A stretch of 64,000 bases of DNA. Source: Cryobacterium sp. CG_9.6. GTDB taxonomy: Bacteria; Actinomycetota; Actinomycetes; Actinomycetales; Microbacteriaceae. The position numbers and the translations under genes were made by a program. The notes beneath the pieces were generated by a model. It was given only the letters and a program-made list of their open reading frames with translations, was not told where the DNA came from and ran no database searches. Positions 9,035 through 17,435 of this stretch are shown piece after piece. Location: the NCBI RefSeq assembly GCF_029893365.1, contig NZ_JARXUZ010000001.1, positions 2,666,001-2,730,000 on the forward strand. The letters run 5' to 3'. Position 1 is the stretch's first letter. The number at the start of each line of letters is the position of its first letter.

Positions 9035-9708
9035 CAGCCCTGCAACCGGTAGCCGATGCCGCGCACGGTCTCGATCAGCCGCGGACCGTGCACCTCGAGT
9101 TTGCGGCGCAGTGCGCTCACATAGGCCTCCACGAGGTTGGGATCGTAGTCATCGTATCCCCACACCTGCGTGAGAATCTGCGTCTTAGACATGGTTCGGC
9201 CGCGGTTATGAACCAGGTAGGTCAGCAGCCGTCGCTCGGTGGCGGTGAGGTCAATCATGTGTCCCCCGCGAGTAGCGGTTGCCGCGACCTCATCGAGCAC
9301 GAGATCGCCGACCTGCACGGTGGGCGACACGAGCGTGCCGGTTCGTCGGAGCACGGCCGTCACGCGAGCGACAAGTTCCGCGAGGATGAACGGTTTGATG
9401 ATGTAGTCATCAGCTCCGGCGCCGAAGGCTGCCAGACGATCATCGACACCGTCGCGGGCGGTAACAAAAAGCACGGGTGTGTTGCCCATGGTGCGCAGCC
9501 GCTGCGCGAGGTGCAGTCCGTTCTCCCCCGGCAACGAGATGTCGAGCACCGCGGCATCCGGTCGAAAGAGGGTGATGCGCGCCACGAAGTCGGTGCCGTC
9601 TGCGGCGGTCTCCACCACGAAACCCGCGTGGGAGAGAGCCTGACCGATGGCATCACGAAGCGGTTCCTCGTCTTCAACAACGAGGATGCGGGCAGAAGCG
9701 GAAGGCAT
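9034..9708 (-). CDS. OmpR/PhoB-family response regulator
   Basis: 224 aa from ATG 9708; AGGAG lies 9 nt upstream, so this start is preferred over an in-frame codon at 9738. Receiver domain: ILVVEDEE acidic pocket, phospho-acceptor Asp56 in AAVLDISLPGENG, switch region VLFVTARD and the conserved Lys in IIKPF. A C-terminal winged helix follows (RRLLTYLVHNRGRTMSKTQILTQVWGYDD, then VSALRRKLE). It forms an operon with the sensor kinase. The intergenic region carries CTGA/TTCAG repeats spaced 11 bp, as expected for a PhoB-type binding box. Confidence 0.96.
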   Translation of the reverse strand: MPSASARILVVEDEEPLRDAIGQALSHAGFVVETAADGTDFVARITLFRPDAAVLDISLPGENGLHLAQRLRTMGNTPVLFVTARDGVDDRLAAFGAGADDYIIKPFILAELVARVTAVLRRTGTLVSPTVQVGDLVLDEVAATATRGGHMIDLTATERRLLTYLVHNRGRTMSKTQILTQVWGYDDYDPNLVEAYVSALRRKLEVHGPRLIETVRGIGYRLQG

Positions 9709-9730
9709 GACCCCAGACTCCTGCGTGAAC

Positions 9731-9795
9731 CTGAACAAATACTGACGATTTTCTGAGCGAAGATCGACCGCTCGAAAGATTCAGGGGGTCTTCAG
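9731..9795. promoter_or_regulatory. Probable response-regulator binding boxes (11-bp-spaced CTGA and TTCAG)
   Basis: CTGA occurs at 9731, 9742 and 9753, exactly 11 bp apart. The reverse motif TTCAG occurs at 9780 and 9791, again 11 bp apart. One-turn-spaced direct repeats are the hallmark of OmpR/PhoB-family sites. They lie between the response regulator and the secreted-protein gene, so autoregulation plus control of 9853-10404 is inferred. Confidence 0.55.
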
Positions 9796-9852
9796 ATTCA
9801 CCGCTGACGATGAAAAAAGAACGCAATCGAACACCAACTCGTCAGGAGCATC

Positions 9853-10404
9853 ATGAAACGCCTCACCGAAGCACAAAGCATCACCTCGCTGAGCAGCAAA
9901 CCAGTGACACGTCGCCGTGCACCCCTCATCATTGGTGCTGTGGCGGCCGCCGCACTCGTCCTGGGCGGAGCGGGCGCCGCATTTGCCGCGGATTCGACGT
10001 CGGATTCCACGGACGCCTCGTCATCTGCTCCCCTCTCGCGACCGGTTCACGAACCCCACATTCACGGAACGGTGGTGTCGGTGAACGGCAGCACCATTAC
10101 GGTGACGGACAGGGACGGCTTCACCCGCACCATCCTCACCTCGGGTGACACCGAGTATGCCGACGGGCTGAGCGCCGACCTGGCCACCGGCACCGAGATT
10201 CATGCCGCCGGCACCGTCAATTCCAACGGCACGAGCCTCGACGCCACCACGATCACGACGGCGCCGGCAGGCCCCATGGACGGCGCCGGCCCTGGTTCCA
10301 AGGGAGACAGAGGAGACCGGGGAGACCGCCCGACCCCACCCACGGACGCTCCCGATGTCTCGCCCACCGATGCCCCCTCCGAGCAGGGTGGGACAAGCTC
10401 GTAA
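9853..10404 (+). CDS. Secreted or membrane-anchored DUF5666-like protein with collagen-like tail
   Basis: 183 aa. An N-terminal cytosolic stretch of ~25 residues is followed by a hydrophobic segment (APLIIGAVAAAALVLGGAGAAFA), a signal peptide with AFA-AD cleavage or an anchor. Then a Ser/Thr/Asp-rich linker and one OB-like module (HIHGTVVSVNGSTITVTDRDG ... GTEIHAAGTV) resembling DUF5666. The tail GSKGDRGDRGDRP is Gly-X-Y-like, ending in Pro/Asp/Ser low complexity. It is divergent from the two-component genes with the 11-bp boxes upstream, so it is a likely regulon member or signal-related protein. Precise function unknown. Confidence 0.7.
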   Translation: MKRLTEAQSITSLSSKPVTRRRAPLIIGAVAAAALVLGGAGAAFAADSTSDSTDASSSAPLSRPVHEPHIHGTVVSVNGSTITVTDRDGFTRTILTSGDTEYADGLSADLATGTEIHAAGTVNSNGTSLDATTITTAPAGPMDGAGPGSKGDRGDRGDRPTPPTDAPDVSPTDAPSEQGGTSS

Positions 10405-10420
10405 TCACACGCCTCGTCAC

Positions 10421-10446
10421 GGCGGTCCCGCGTCAGCGGGGCCGCC
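10421..10446 (+). terminator. Hairpin between convergent genes
   Basis: GGCGGTCCC / GGGGCCGCC (one G-T pair) around GCGTCAGC, 17 nt after the stop of the DUF5666-like gene and before the convergent NERD-like gene. No T-run follows. Confidence 0.5.
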
Positions 10447-10481
10447 GCTGTGTGCCGGCTCCGATCAGGTGCCGGCTCCGA

Positions 10482-11303
10482 TCAAAAGGGTCGGGGAACA
10501 GTTGCGAGCATGGCGGACACCAGGTGCACCACGATGAGCGTTTCCACACCAACCGTGGCAAGCACAATGGCGGCCCCAGCAGATATCCACGACACCCGCC
10601 GGCGGCGCGACACGGTCATGGCCGCCTCCAGCGCGGCAAAGCGAGCCATCACGTCACGAGAGTTCAGCTGCGGCATCGCTCCCCAGGTGCCTGGATCATC
10701 CACGAGCGTCACAATTTGCATGAGCTCACGCGGGTTCAGAATGTGTGGCAACCGCAGCAGCCAGCTATTCAGGTGACGGGCGTTCAGCACCTTCACCTCA
10801 CCGGGCTTCTCCCGGATCACGACCTCGCCCGGATCGACGAGCGCGATAACCGGTCGCACGACACCGTGATGCGGCATCCGCTTTCGAAGTACTCGAGTTG
10901 CTCGTTCCGCTTCATATTCGGCGTCGTGGAGGTACGAGGTGGGGTACCCCGCAACGAGCAGCAGACGCTTGAAAACCCAAATGCTCTTACCGTGCGGGGT
11001 CTGTGTCGTGATGCTGAAGACTCCCCCCGGACCCACCACGAAGTGTGCAATCTCTGACCGCACCGCGCCCACCGGGAGGGAATGAAAGACGGTCCAGCCA
11101 GCCGGCAGCTTGGCTAGGGCTGCGCCCAGCCCGATATCCCCCTGGGCTCCGTGATACCAGACGAGGCACTCCCCCTGCAACGGGGAACGTCCCAGCAAAC
11201 GATCGAAGGGTGAACGGATGGTTGCGCCACGCTGATCCACCAGATCTTCAATGACCGTGTGGGCCGCGAGTCGAGTGCGCATAGCGGGTATGTCGACGGT
11301 CAC
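10482..11303 (-). CDS. NERD-like domain protein with C-terminal membrane helix
   Basis: 273 aa. The order is an N-terminal region (LAAHTVIEDLVDQRG..LVWYHGAQGDIGLG), the NERD-like core (GWTVFHSLPVG, HFVVGPGGVFSITTQ, SYLHDAEYEAERATRVL, RPVIALVDPG), a ~60-residue connector, and one TM helix near residues 237-260 preceded by SRRRR, which suggests a cytoplasmic globular domain. GTG start at 11303 with a strong GAGGAGGAA upstream. It is a tandem paralogue of 11394-12188 and probably cotranscribed with it across a 90-bp gap. Function unknown. Confidence 0.7.
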   Translation of the reverse strand: MTVDIPAMRTRLAAHTVIEDLVDQRGATIRSPFDRLLGRSPLQGECLVWYHGAQGDIGLGAALAKLPAGWTVFHSLPVGAVRSEIAHFVVGPGGVFSITTQTPHGKSIWVFKRLLLVAGYPTSYLHDAEYEAERATRVLRKRMPHHGVVRPVIALVDPGEVVIREKPGEVKVLNARHLNSWLLRLPHILNPRELMQIVTLVDDPGTWGAMPQLNSRDVMARFAALEAAMTVSRRRRVSWISAGAAIVLATVGVETLIVVHLVSAMLATVPRPF

Positions 11304-11393
11304 GGGAATTCCTCCTCGAGTGGTTCAAAGTTAGCGAGGATGCCAGGTTGTCCGAGAGCCCCAGTAGGGGCAGTGGAACGATCAGTGTGCCGC

Positions 11394-12188
11394 TCAGAAT
11401 CCCATCAGCGCGGGGACGATGCGGTGAATGACCGCCGCGAAGAGAATGACGGCTGCAGAAATGCCGGGCACCCAGACGAAACGCCGGATGCGAGCGGAGT
11501 GCACAGATCGTTCAAGTTGCGTGAACTGCTCGGTCAGGCTGGAGGGTTCAACCCCGAGGACCGCGTCCCAGGTTTCCGGGCTGTCAATAATGTCGGAGGC
11601 CGCCACACGTTCAGGCAGAGTGAAGATGTGCGGGCGAGTGAGGAGCCAGGGCCTGAGCTCGTCCGCATCGATCACCTTCACCCGCGCGGGCGGCTGGTAC
11701 ACGGTAATTTGCCTCGCGTCAACGATGGCAACGACGGGGCTCACCGCCGCGCGCAACAGCATCCGCTTTTGGAGGAGCGCCGTCACACGAGCCGACTCAA
11801 CCTCGGCCTTTCGAATGTAGGGCAGGCGTTCGCCGTCGACAATAACGGTGCGGCCAGCCACCCGGACCTTTTTATGGCGATGCCGGGTGGTGTGGATCGT
11901 GAAGACACCAGCGGGCCCCACAACCAGGTGGTCGATGTCTGTTCCCTCGTTGCCGGCCGGCAACGCATGAAATATGATCCATCCGGCGGGGAGTTCGGCC
12001 AGAATCCTGCCCACAGCAATTTCGGCTTTCGCTCCGCGGTACCAGACCAGGCTCGCCGGTCCAAGCGGGGAACGCCCGAACAATCGACTGATCCGAGACC
12101 GCCGCGGGACGAGACTCTGCTCGAGGAGCAGGACTTCGATGACCGAGTGAGCGGCACGGCGTTCTCGCATTGTCGGGGCGTTAGGCAC
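11394..12188 (-). CDS. NERD-like domain protein with C-terminal membrane helix (second tandem copy)
   Basis: 264 aa from GTG 12188, chosen because GAGGAG lies 6 nt before it; the frame opens at 12209. Same architecture as the downstream copy: RRAAHSVIEVLLLEQ, LVWYRGAKAEIAVGRILAELPAGW, core HLVVGPAGVFTIHTT..., VSPVVAIVDARQ, LLTRPHIFTLPERV, SARIRR and a TM helix near the end. The matching N-termini and connector of the two long copies point to duplication. Function unknown; upstream gene of the pair. Confidence 0.7.
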   Translation of the reverse strand: MPNAPTMRERRAAHSVIEVLLLEQSLVPRRSRISRLFGRSPLGPASLVWYRGAKAEIAVGRILAELPAGWIIFHALPAGNEGTDIDHLVVGPAGVFTIHTTRHRHKKVRVAGRTVIVDGERLPYIRKAEVESARVTALLQKRMLLRAAVSPVVAIVDARQITVYQPPARVKVIDADELRPWLLTRPHIFTLPERVAASDIIDSPETWDAVLGVEPSSLTEQFTQLERSVHSARIRRFVWVPGISAAVILFAAVIHRIVPALMGF

Positions 12189-12362
12189 ACTGGTCTCCTC
12201 AACCCTCACTTGACGTTAACCACGGGGGGCGATGCCCTCAAGCCCCACTTGTGGGAAACCTGCGGCCGCCGGGTCACCACACATCCGCGGGATAAAGTTG
12301 ATGACAATCTGTACCCTGTCTGAGGGACAGTTCGGGGACCCCACATTGAGGATGCACCACAC

Positions 12363-12932
12363 ATGAAGAAGAAATTCGTCCTGATCGCCGCTGGTGCGGC
12401 CATCGTCGTGGGACTCGCCGGAGCTGGCGTTGCCGTCGCCGTGAGCGAGATGGGAGACGACACCCTGAGCGGAGAGACGCTCGAGCGTGCCAGCAATGCC
12501 GCTCTGGCCGAGGTGGGCCCGGGTACGGTAACGAGCGCCGAGCGCACGGACGACGGCGGGCCGGAATACGACCTCGAGGTTCGTCTCGACAATGGCGACG
12601 AGATCGATGTGGAGTTGGACAGCGCGTTCCAGGTGGTGTGGACCGGTAACCTCGACCGAAACGAATCAACTTCGGGTGGTACTTCCGAGCCCAGCACGTC
12701 TGTTGCGCCGACCGCAACGGCCGGACCCGCCGACGATCAGGCCGACGATCAGGCCAACGCTGAGGCTGCTGCCCTCGCCGCCGTGGGCAGCGGAACGGTC
12801 ACCGAGTTCGACCGCAGTGACGACTCCGACCACCGCTATGAGGTTGAGATCACCCTCCCGGACGGCCGCGACGTTGACGTTGAACTCGACGCAGCCTTCA
12901 CCGTCACCACCATCGACGACGCGGTTCAGTAG
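12363..12932 (+). CDS. PepSY-domain protein with two repeats
   Basis: 189 aa. The N-terminal KKK plus hydrophobic segment (FVLIAAGAAIVVGLAGAGVAVAV) forms a signal anchor. Two PepSY-like modules follow, each with a short helix then beta strands: ERASNAALAEVGPGTVTSAER...DLEVRLDNGDEIDVELD and NAEAAALAAVGSGTVTEFDR...EVEITLPDGRDVDVELD. A Ser/Thr/Pro/Asp linker with DDQADDQA joins them. PepSY modules are often extracytoplasmic regulators of proteases or partners of two-component systems; the partner here is unknown. Start ATG 12363, with AGGA 10 nt upstream. Confidence 0.8.
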   Translation: MKKKFVLIAAGAAIVVGLAGAGVAVAVSEMGDDTLSGETLERASNAALAEVGPGTVTSAERTDDGGPEYDLEVRLDNGDEIDVELDSAFQVVWTGNLDRNESTSGGTSEPSTSVAPTATAGPADDQADDQANAEAAALAAVGSGTVTEFDRSDDSDHRYEVEITLPDGRDVDVELDAAFTVTTIDDAVQ

Positions 12933-12942
12933 CGCCCCTGCG

Positions 12943-13410
12943 TCAGCGCTCGACGAGAATTCCGTCCTCGTCGCAGTAGATGGTGCGTCCCGGAGTGAAC
13001 GTCACCCCGGCAAAAGCGACCACCGTATCTGCTTCACCGCTGCCCGTTTTTGAACTCTTGCGCGGGTTGCTGCCCAGCGCCTTCACTCCCAGGTCGAGGT
13101 GCGAGAGAGCAACACGGTCGCGAATGGCCCCGTTGATGACAACACCCGCCCAGCCATTGGCTACCGCTGATTCGGCAATCATGTCACCCATGAGCGCGGA
13201 ATTGAGCGAGCCCGCCCCATCGACAACGAGCACTGATCCCTCGCCCGGGGCGGCCAGAATCGACTTGATCAAGGCATTGTCTTCGAAGCAGGTCACGGTG
13301 CGGATCGCACCGCTGAAACGGGCGCGACCGCCCAGATTTTGAAACTGCAGCGAAACGGACTGCAGTGCTTCTTCGTGCTCGTCGTACAAATCAGCGGTCA
13401 CCAGTGTCAT
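12943..13410 (-). CDS. rraA: RraA family protein
   Basis: 155 aa, full length for RraA. Signature blocks: TADLYDEHEEALQ at the N-terminus, GDMIAESAVANGWAGVVINGAIRD centrally (the G-x20-R-D metal/substrate motif) and ALGSNPRKSSKTG. E. coli RraA binds RNase E. Actinobacterial members are often annotated so, but may be 4-hydroxy-4-methyl-2-oxoglutarate/oxaloacetate aldolases. The fold is certain, the activity is not. GGAAGGA precedes ATG 13410. Convergent with the PepSY gene with a 10-bp gap. Confidence 0.85.
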   Translation of the reverse strand: MTLVTADLYDEHEEALQSVSLQFQNLGGRARFSGAIRTVTCFEDNALIKSILAAPGEGSVLVVDGAGSLNSALMGDMIAESAVANGWAGVVINGAIRDRVALSHLDLGVKALGSNPRKSSKTGSGEADTVVAFAGVTFTPGRTIYCDEDGILVER

Positions 13411-13593
13411 GGGAATCCTTCCACGAAAGTATTGTCACGTGCTCAATTCCTCCAGAGTAGGGCAGAGCCTCTCGTGGTGCAGCGCCGTCGAATGCGGGAA
13501 GAAATGGAATAGTCGACGCCGCAGGGTGCAAGCAGGCGTAGCGTTGGTGCATTGCTGTGTGCACGCACACGGTTTTTTTCGACAGGAGACGCG

Positions 13594-14343
13594 ATGCGCA
13601 GAAGGTTTGGCATTGCCCGACTTCTGTTGGCGACCCTCGGATTCATCGCTCTGACCGGCTATTTCATTTATACGCTGGGCGTCGCCAGTTTTGCACTGAG
13701 CAACTTTTTTAGTTATTTCACCGTTCAGAGCGCTATAGCCGCCATCCTGGTGCTGGGTCTGGCGGCCCTCATCGCTCTGCGGCGTCCCCGGGACCCGGCC
13801 TGGCTTGATATGGCTCGGGCCATGATTACGACCTATATTTTGGTGTCCGGTGTGGTCTACGCGCTCATCGTCCTGCAGGCCTCGGGTGCTAACTACGCCA
13901 TCGCGGTGCCCTGGTCCAGTCAGGTGTTGCACTTCTGGATCCCCGCCCTGGCGCTCCTGGACTGGATCGTGGACCCGTTCAAGGCGCGCGTTCCGTGGCG
14001 GTATCTGCCCTGGGTGATCGTTTTTCCCATTACCTGGCTCGTGTTCACCCTCATTCGTGGTGACCGGATGGGCTGGTATCCCTACTTCTTCCTCGATGCG
14101 CGGCAGGTGAGTGGCCCGACCGAAACGGTGTTCTACTGTGCCATCATCGTGGGGATCATCACCGGCATCGCCGCCCTCCTCGTAGCTCTCACCAGAATCA
14201 CGCGGATGCCGCAGCTCGCCGTGTTCCCGCAGGCCCCGCGCATGCAGGTGATCGGCAGCCCGCCCCTCAACGAATCCAAGCACGAGCCCAAGCCCGAGCC
14301 GACTCGGCCCGACAGGGGTCGGCTGCAGCGAACAAGCGCGTGA
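13594..14343 (+). CDS. Pr6Pr family integral membrane protein
   Basis: 249 aa from ATG 13594 (AGGAG 7 nt upstream). Six hydrophobic segments (first about residues 6-28, last near 180-205) and family motifs such as LSNFFSYFTVQSAI near residue 36, WSSQVLHFWIPALALLDW and RGDRMGWYPYFFLD, which match the Pr6Pr/FAR-17a-AIG1-like group. Function unknown; some eukaryotic relatives are androgen-inducible hydrolases. The C-terminal ~40 residues are cytosolic and Pro/Arg-rich. It ends 2 bp from the convergent amine oxidase gene. Confidence 0.75.
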   Translation: MRRRFGIARLLLATLGFIALTGYFIYTLGVASFALSNFFSYFTVQSAIAAILVLGLAALIALRRPRDPAWLDMARAMITTYILVSGVVYALIVLQASGANYAIAVPWSSQVLHFWIPALALLDWIVDPFKARVPWRYLPWVIVFPITWLVFTLIRGDRMGWYPYFFLDARQVSGPTETVFYCAIIVGIITGIAALLVALTRITRMPQLAVFPQAPRMQVIGSPPLNESKHEPKPEPTRPDRGRLQRTSA

Positions 14344-14345
14344 GC

Positions 14346-15746
14346 TTAGGCCTCGGCGAGGAACGGCTCCAGTGATTTCAGCGCCGCAGCCAGAAAATCT
14401 GCGTCGCTCGACTCCGCTAGGCGCAGCGCGTTCTCCGCAGCCACCATGCCCATCAACACCGGTTCTCCCGTGATCGGCATCATGTTGACCCACACCGGGA
14501 AGTCGGCATCCAATCCAACGGTGGTCCACACTGGCGCAGCGGTATCCCAGAAGGGTACGTCATAGCGCAGCCACACCTTGTCGACCACACCCACGCCCAT
14601 CGCGGCAATCGCACTCCGGTGCGCGAACGGTAACTCCGGTGAGAACTCCACGGCCCCGTCTTTGAGAACACCGAGTGGAACGGTGACAATCACGCGGTCC
14701 ACGGAGAGCGCCTCGCCGGCACCGAGTCGCAGACTCACACCCTCCTCGGTGTACGCAATGAGCGTCACCACACTGGCCAGGGTGACATCAAGAGCGGCAG
14801 CGTCGCTGCTGAGCAGGTTGGCATAACCGCCCACGACGATATAGTCGTCATCGCTCGTGGGTGCGGCGGCGGTGTACCACGCGGATTGGTCGCTGGGGAG
14901 GGCGCCGGAGTCCATTTTGAGCTGGGTGGTGATCTCATAGTGCAACCAGTCGGCATCTGAGAGCCCCGCGGCGTCGAGGGACGCAGACTGATCGGATTCT
15001 CCCGAGTCCACGATGGCGCGTTCCACGGAGACGTCCTGCAGCTGTGACGCGGCCCAGACCAGCGCCGCAGCCACGGCATCGGCGCCGAGCGGCGAAAGCG
15101 GCACAACCTCGCCCGTCCGGGTGCGCACCTCCGGCTCGCGCGAGAACGGCAGGGTGCTCACGCCCAACGCCGCGAACTCATCGTTCAGAGTGTTCGACGC
15201 GGCGTTGCGCACAAAAGACGCCCCGAGCTCGATCGGGGTCGGCCATCCCTGCGTGACCGTGTCAATGCGACCGCCCACCCGCTCGCGGGCCTCGACAACG
15301 CTCACCGCATATCCGGCTTCGCGCAGCTGAGTGGCTGCCGCCAAGCCCGCGATGCCGGCGCCAATGACGGTGACGCGGTCGCTGACCTGGCCACTGGCCT
15401 GCACCTGCGTCGCTGCCCGCAGACCCGACTCGCGGGCGCCCTGCACCGTTCCCGGTTCCGTGGCCGCGGTTGCTTCACCGGCAAAGAACACCCGGTTCAG
15501 GAGGGGCTGGGCGAGAGCCAGTCGGTCTTCCGGCGCCGCGCCCACAGCGGAAAAACTGAACGAACCACGAGCAAAGGGGTCGGTCGACCACGAGGTACGC
15601 GCCATGCCCTGGGGGTTCGGCACCACCGAGGGCAGTGCGGTGGGAACAACGGATGCCGTGGGCTGGGGCGACGGCGCACCACAGGCCGCGAGCACCAGGA
15701 CCGACAGCCCCGATGCCGTTCCGATCAAAAACTGACGGCGCTTCAT
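14346..15746 (-). CDS. Circularly permuted flavin amine oxidase, Tat lipoprotein
   Basis: 466 aa. The N-terminus KRRQFLIGTASGLSVLVLAAC is a twin-arginine signal with lipobox LAAC, so it is an exported lipoprotein. What follows is unusual. Residues ~51-113 carry the segment that normally ends flavin monoamine oxidases: SWSTDPFARGSFSF, VFFAGEAT, GTVQGARESGLRAA. Only then comes the normal N-terminal FAD fold, VTVIGAGIAGLAAA at ~126 and VVEARERVGGRID. The protein ends at FLAAALKSLEPFLAEA, exactly where the usual C-terminal segment should begin. All parts occur once, so a working fold is plausible: oxidation of an amine or amino acid outside the membrane. The first in-frame codon is GTG 15749, then ATG 15746; no clear ribosome-binding site. 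Confidence 0.85.
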   Translation of the reverse strand: MKRRQFLIGTASGLSVLVLAACGAPSPQPTASVVPTALPSVVPNPQGMARTSWSTDPFARGSFSFSAVGAAPEDRLALAQPLLNRVFFAGEATAATEPGTVQGARESGLRAATQVQASGQVSDRVTVIGAGIAGLAAATQLREAGYAVSVVEARERVGGRIDTVTQGWPTPIELGASFVRNAASNTLNDEFAALGVSTLPFSREPEVRTRTGEVVPLSPLGADAVAAALVWAASQLQDVSVERAIVDSGESDQSASLDAAGLSDADWLHYEITTQLKMDSGALPSDQSAWYTAAAPTSDDDYIVVGGYANLLSSDAAALDVTLASVVTLIAYTEEGVSLRLGAGEALSVDRVIVTVPLGVLKDGAVEFSPELPFAHRSAIAAMGVGVVDKVWLRYDVPFWDTAAPVWTTVGLDADFPVWVNMMPITGEPVLMGMVAAENALRLAESSDADFLAAALKSLEPFLAEA

Positions 15747-15863
15747 CACCGTGCGAACGTCTCAGTCGTGGACGATGTGCACGTATCCAATCCGGCGCAG
15801 CTCATAGAACCAAACTACCGCAGCGGGCCGACTTCACCGCGGAGACGCGGGATAGGTAACGCG

Positions 15864-17405
15864 TCAGCGACCAGGAATCTGCAGAAAACCGTCGGCGAGC
15901 AGCTGGCGCACCTGCCCCAGCAGTTCCTCACTCAGCTCGTTCTCATCGGCGCTGAGCAGCTGGGCGAGAGCACCTACGATGGCGCCAATGTTCAGCTCGC
16001 CGTCACACGCACCCACGAGCCCGGCGAGCGCCGTGCTCAGGGGTACGGACCGCCCGAATCCGCTGCCCTGGTGGAGGGTGAGCAGGGTGGGGTCGTCCTG
16101 ACCGGGCCAGTAGTGGCGTTCCTCGGTGACGTCGGGCGCCACCGTGAGCGTTGCCCGGAGCAAATCCGCATCGCTCGTGCTCGCCTGCCAGTCGTGGGCC
16201 AGCAGACAATCGGCGAGGTGGGCCCCGATGCCCGCGGCGTTGTGGCCGAGTGCTTCCGGCAACCGCTCAAGCCGGCGCAGGGTGGGTTCTCCGCGGGCCG
16301 GGCGTCGCAGCATGAGGTAGCCAAAACCCACCTGACGAACATCGCGCGCCTCAAAATCATCGAGCCAGGCCGCGTAGAGCCGGTCGAAATCCGGTGTGTC
16401 GGGCCGGGTCCCGCCGTCACGGATCCACGTTTCGGCGTACTCCGTGGGCTGCTGTACCTCACGCTCGATGATCCAGGCATCGAGGCGCGGCTGGTCTCCG
16501 GATTCGAGCCAGTCGCCGAGGCGGTCAAAGGCGTCGGTATCGCCCCGATACTCCCAATTGCCGAGGAGCTGCGCCACCCCGTTCGGTGTGAGGTGGGCAG
16601 CAGCACCCCGCACCACGGCCTCCACCAGTGCATCGCCCACCATGCCACCGTCGCGGTATTCGTAGCTCGGCACCCCCGGAACCCGGGGCGTGATCACGAA
16701 CGGGGGGTTGGAAATAATGTGGTCGAACTGTTCCCCGGCCACGGGATCAAAGAGACTTCCGAGTCGAAACTCGATGTTGTCGATGCCATTGAGGCGCGCG
16801 TTCAGCGCGGCAAGGTCAAGGGCTCGCTCGGAGATGTCGGTTGCGACGACCCGCGACGCATGGCGGGCCGCGTGCAGCGCCTGAATGCCGCACCCCGTGC
16901 CGAGGTCAAGCACCGACTCCACCTGAATCGGCATGATGAGCGAGCTGAGCGTGCGCGATGCCCCACCCACGCCCAGAACATGGTTCTCCCCCAGCGGATG
17001 CCCCAGCGCGAGTTCACCGAGGTCGGAGATGATCCACCAGCTGCCGGCTCCGGCCGCATCAATGAAGGAATATGGGCGAAGATCAACGAGCGGGCGCATG
17101 TCCGTGCCGTGCTCCGCGACCAGCCCGAGGGCAGTCGCGCCCTCGATGCCGAGCGCCGGCAAGGCGGCGCGCAGGTCGCCGGTCGGGACGGGCAGCCCCA
17201 GTACGAACAGTTGCGCGAGGGTGGCGGTCGGTTCCGGCCGGGACAGACGTTCGCGCAGCGCCACGAGGGCGCGGCGGGCCGGCACCCGCTGGTTGCGGCG
17301 CAGCGCGGCATCCGCTTGGATACCCCACAGTCCCGTCAGTGCGCTCACCGAGTAGTGGGCGGCGGTCAGGTCGGCGCGGAGCTGGTCAATCAGAGCGGAA
17401 GTCAC
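15864..17405 (-). CDS. Class I SAM-dependent methyltransferase (PrmC/RlmG-like, N-terminal DUF7059-type domain)
   Basis: 513 aa. An N-terminal ~150-residue all-helical region is followed by a small-methyltransferase domain: SAM motif VLDLGTGCGIQALHAARH near 167, motif II VVATDISERALDL and the catalytic NPPF tetrapeptide (HIISNPPFVITPR), typical of N5-glutamine or rRNA guanine methyltransferases. The ~200-residue C-terminal extension ends in a helical acidic segment. Target unknown; release factors or rRNA are the usual choices. It lies 30 bp downstream of the srsC-like gene and could be cotranscribed, but nothing ties it to phenolic lipid synthesis. Confidence 0.85.
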   Translation of the reverse strand: MTSALIDQLRADLTAAHYSVSALTGLWGIQADAALRRNQRVPARRALVALRERLSRPEPTATLAQLFVLGLPVPTGDLRAALPALGIEGATALGLVAEHGTDMRPLVDLRPYSFIDAAGAGSWWIISDLGELALGHPLGENHVLGVGGASRTLSSLIMPIQVESVLDLGTGCGIQALHAARHASRVVATDISERALDLAALNARLNGIDNIEFRLGSLFDPVAGEQFDHIISNPPFVITPRVPGVPSYEYRDGGMVGDALVEAVVRGAAAHLTPNGVAQLLGNWEYRGDTDAFDRLGDWLESGDQPRLDAWIIEREVQQPTEYAETWIRDGGTRPDTPDFDRLYAAWLDDFEARDVRQVGFGYLMLRRPARGEPTLRRLERLPEALGHNAAGIGAHLADCLLAHDWQASTSDADLLRATLTVAPDVTEERHYWPGQDDPTLLTLHQGSGFGRSVPLSTALAGLVGACDGELNIGAIVGALAQLLSADENELSEELLGQVRQLLADGFLQIPGR

Positions 17406-17435
17406 TGGTCTATTAAACCCGACGACGGTAACCGC

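Noticed and set aside
14346..15749. Assembly error or tandem duplication remnant for the amine oxidase
   Set aside because: Each conserved block occurs once and the signal peptide leads directly into the permuted order in one frame; the convergent Pr6Pr gene ends 2 bp away, leaving no room for a lost second copy.
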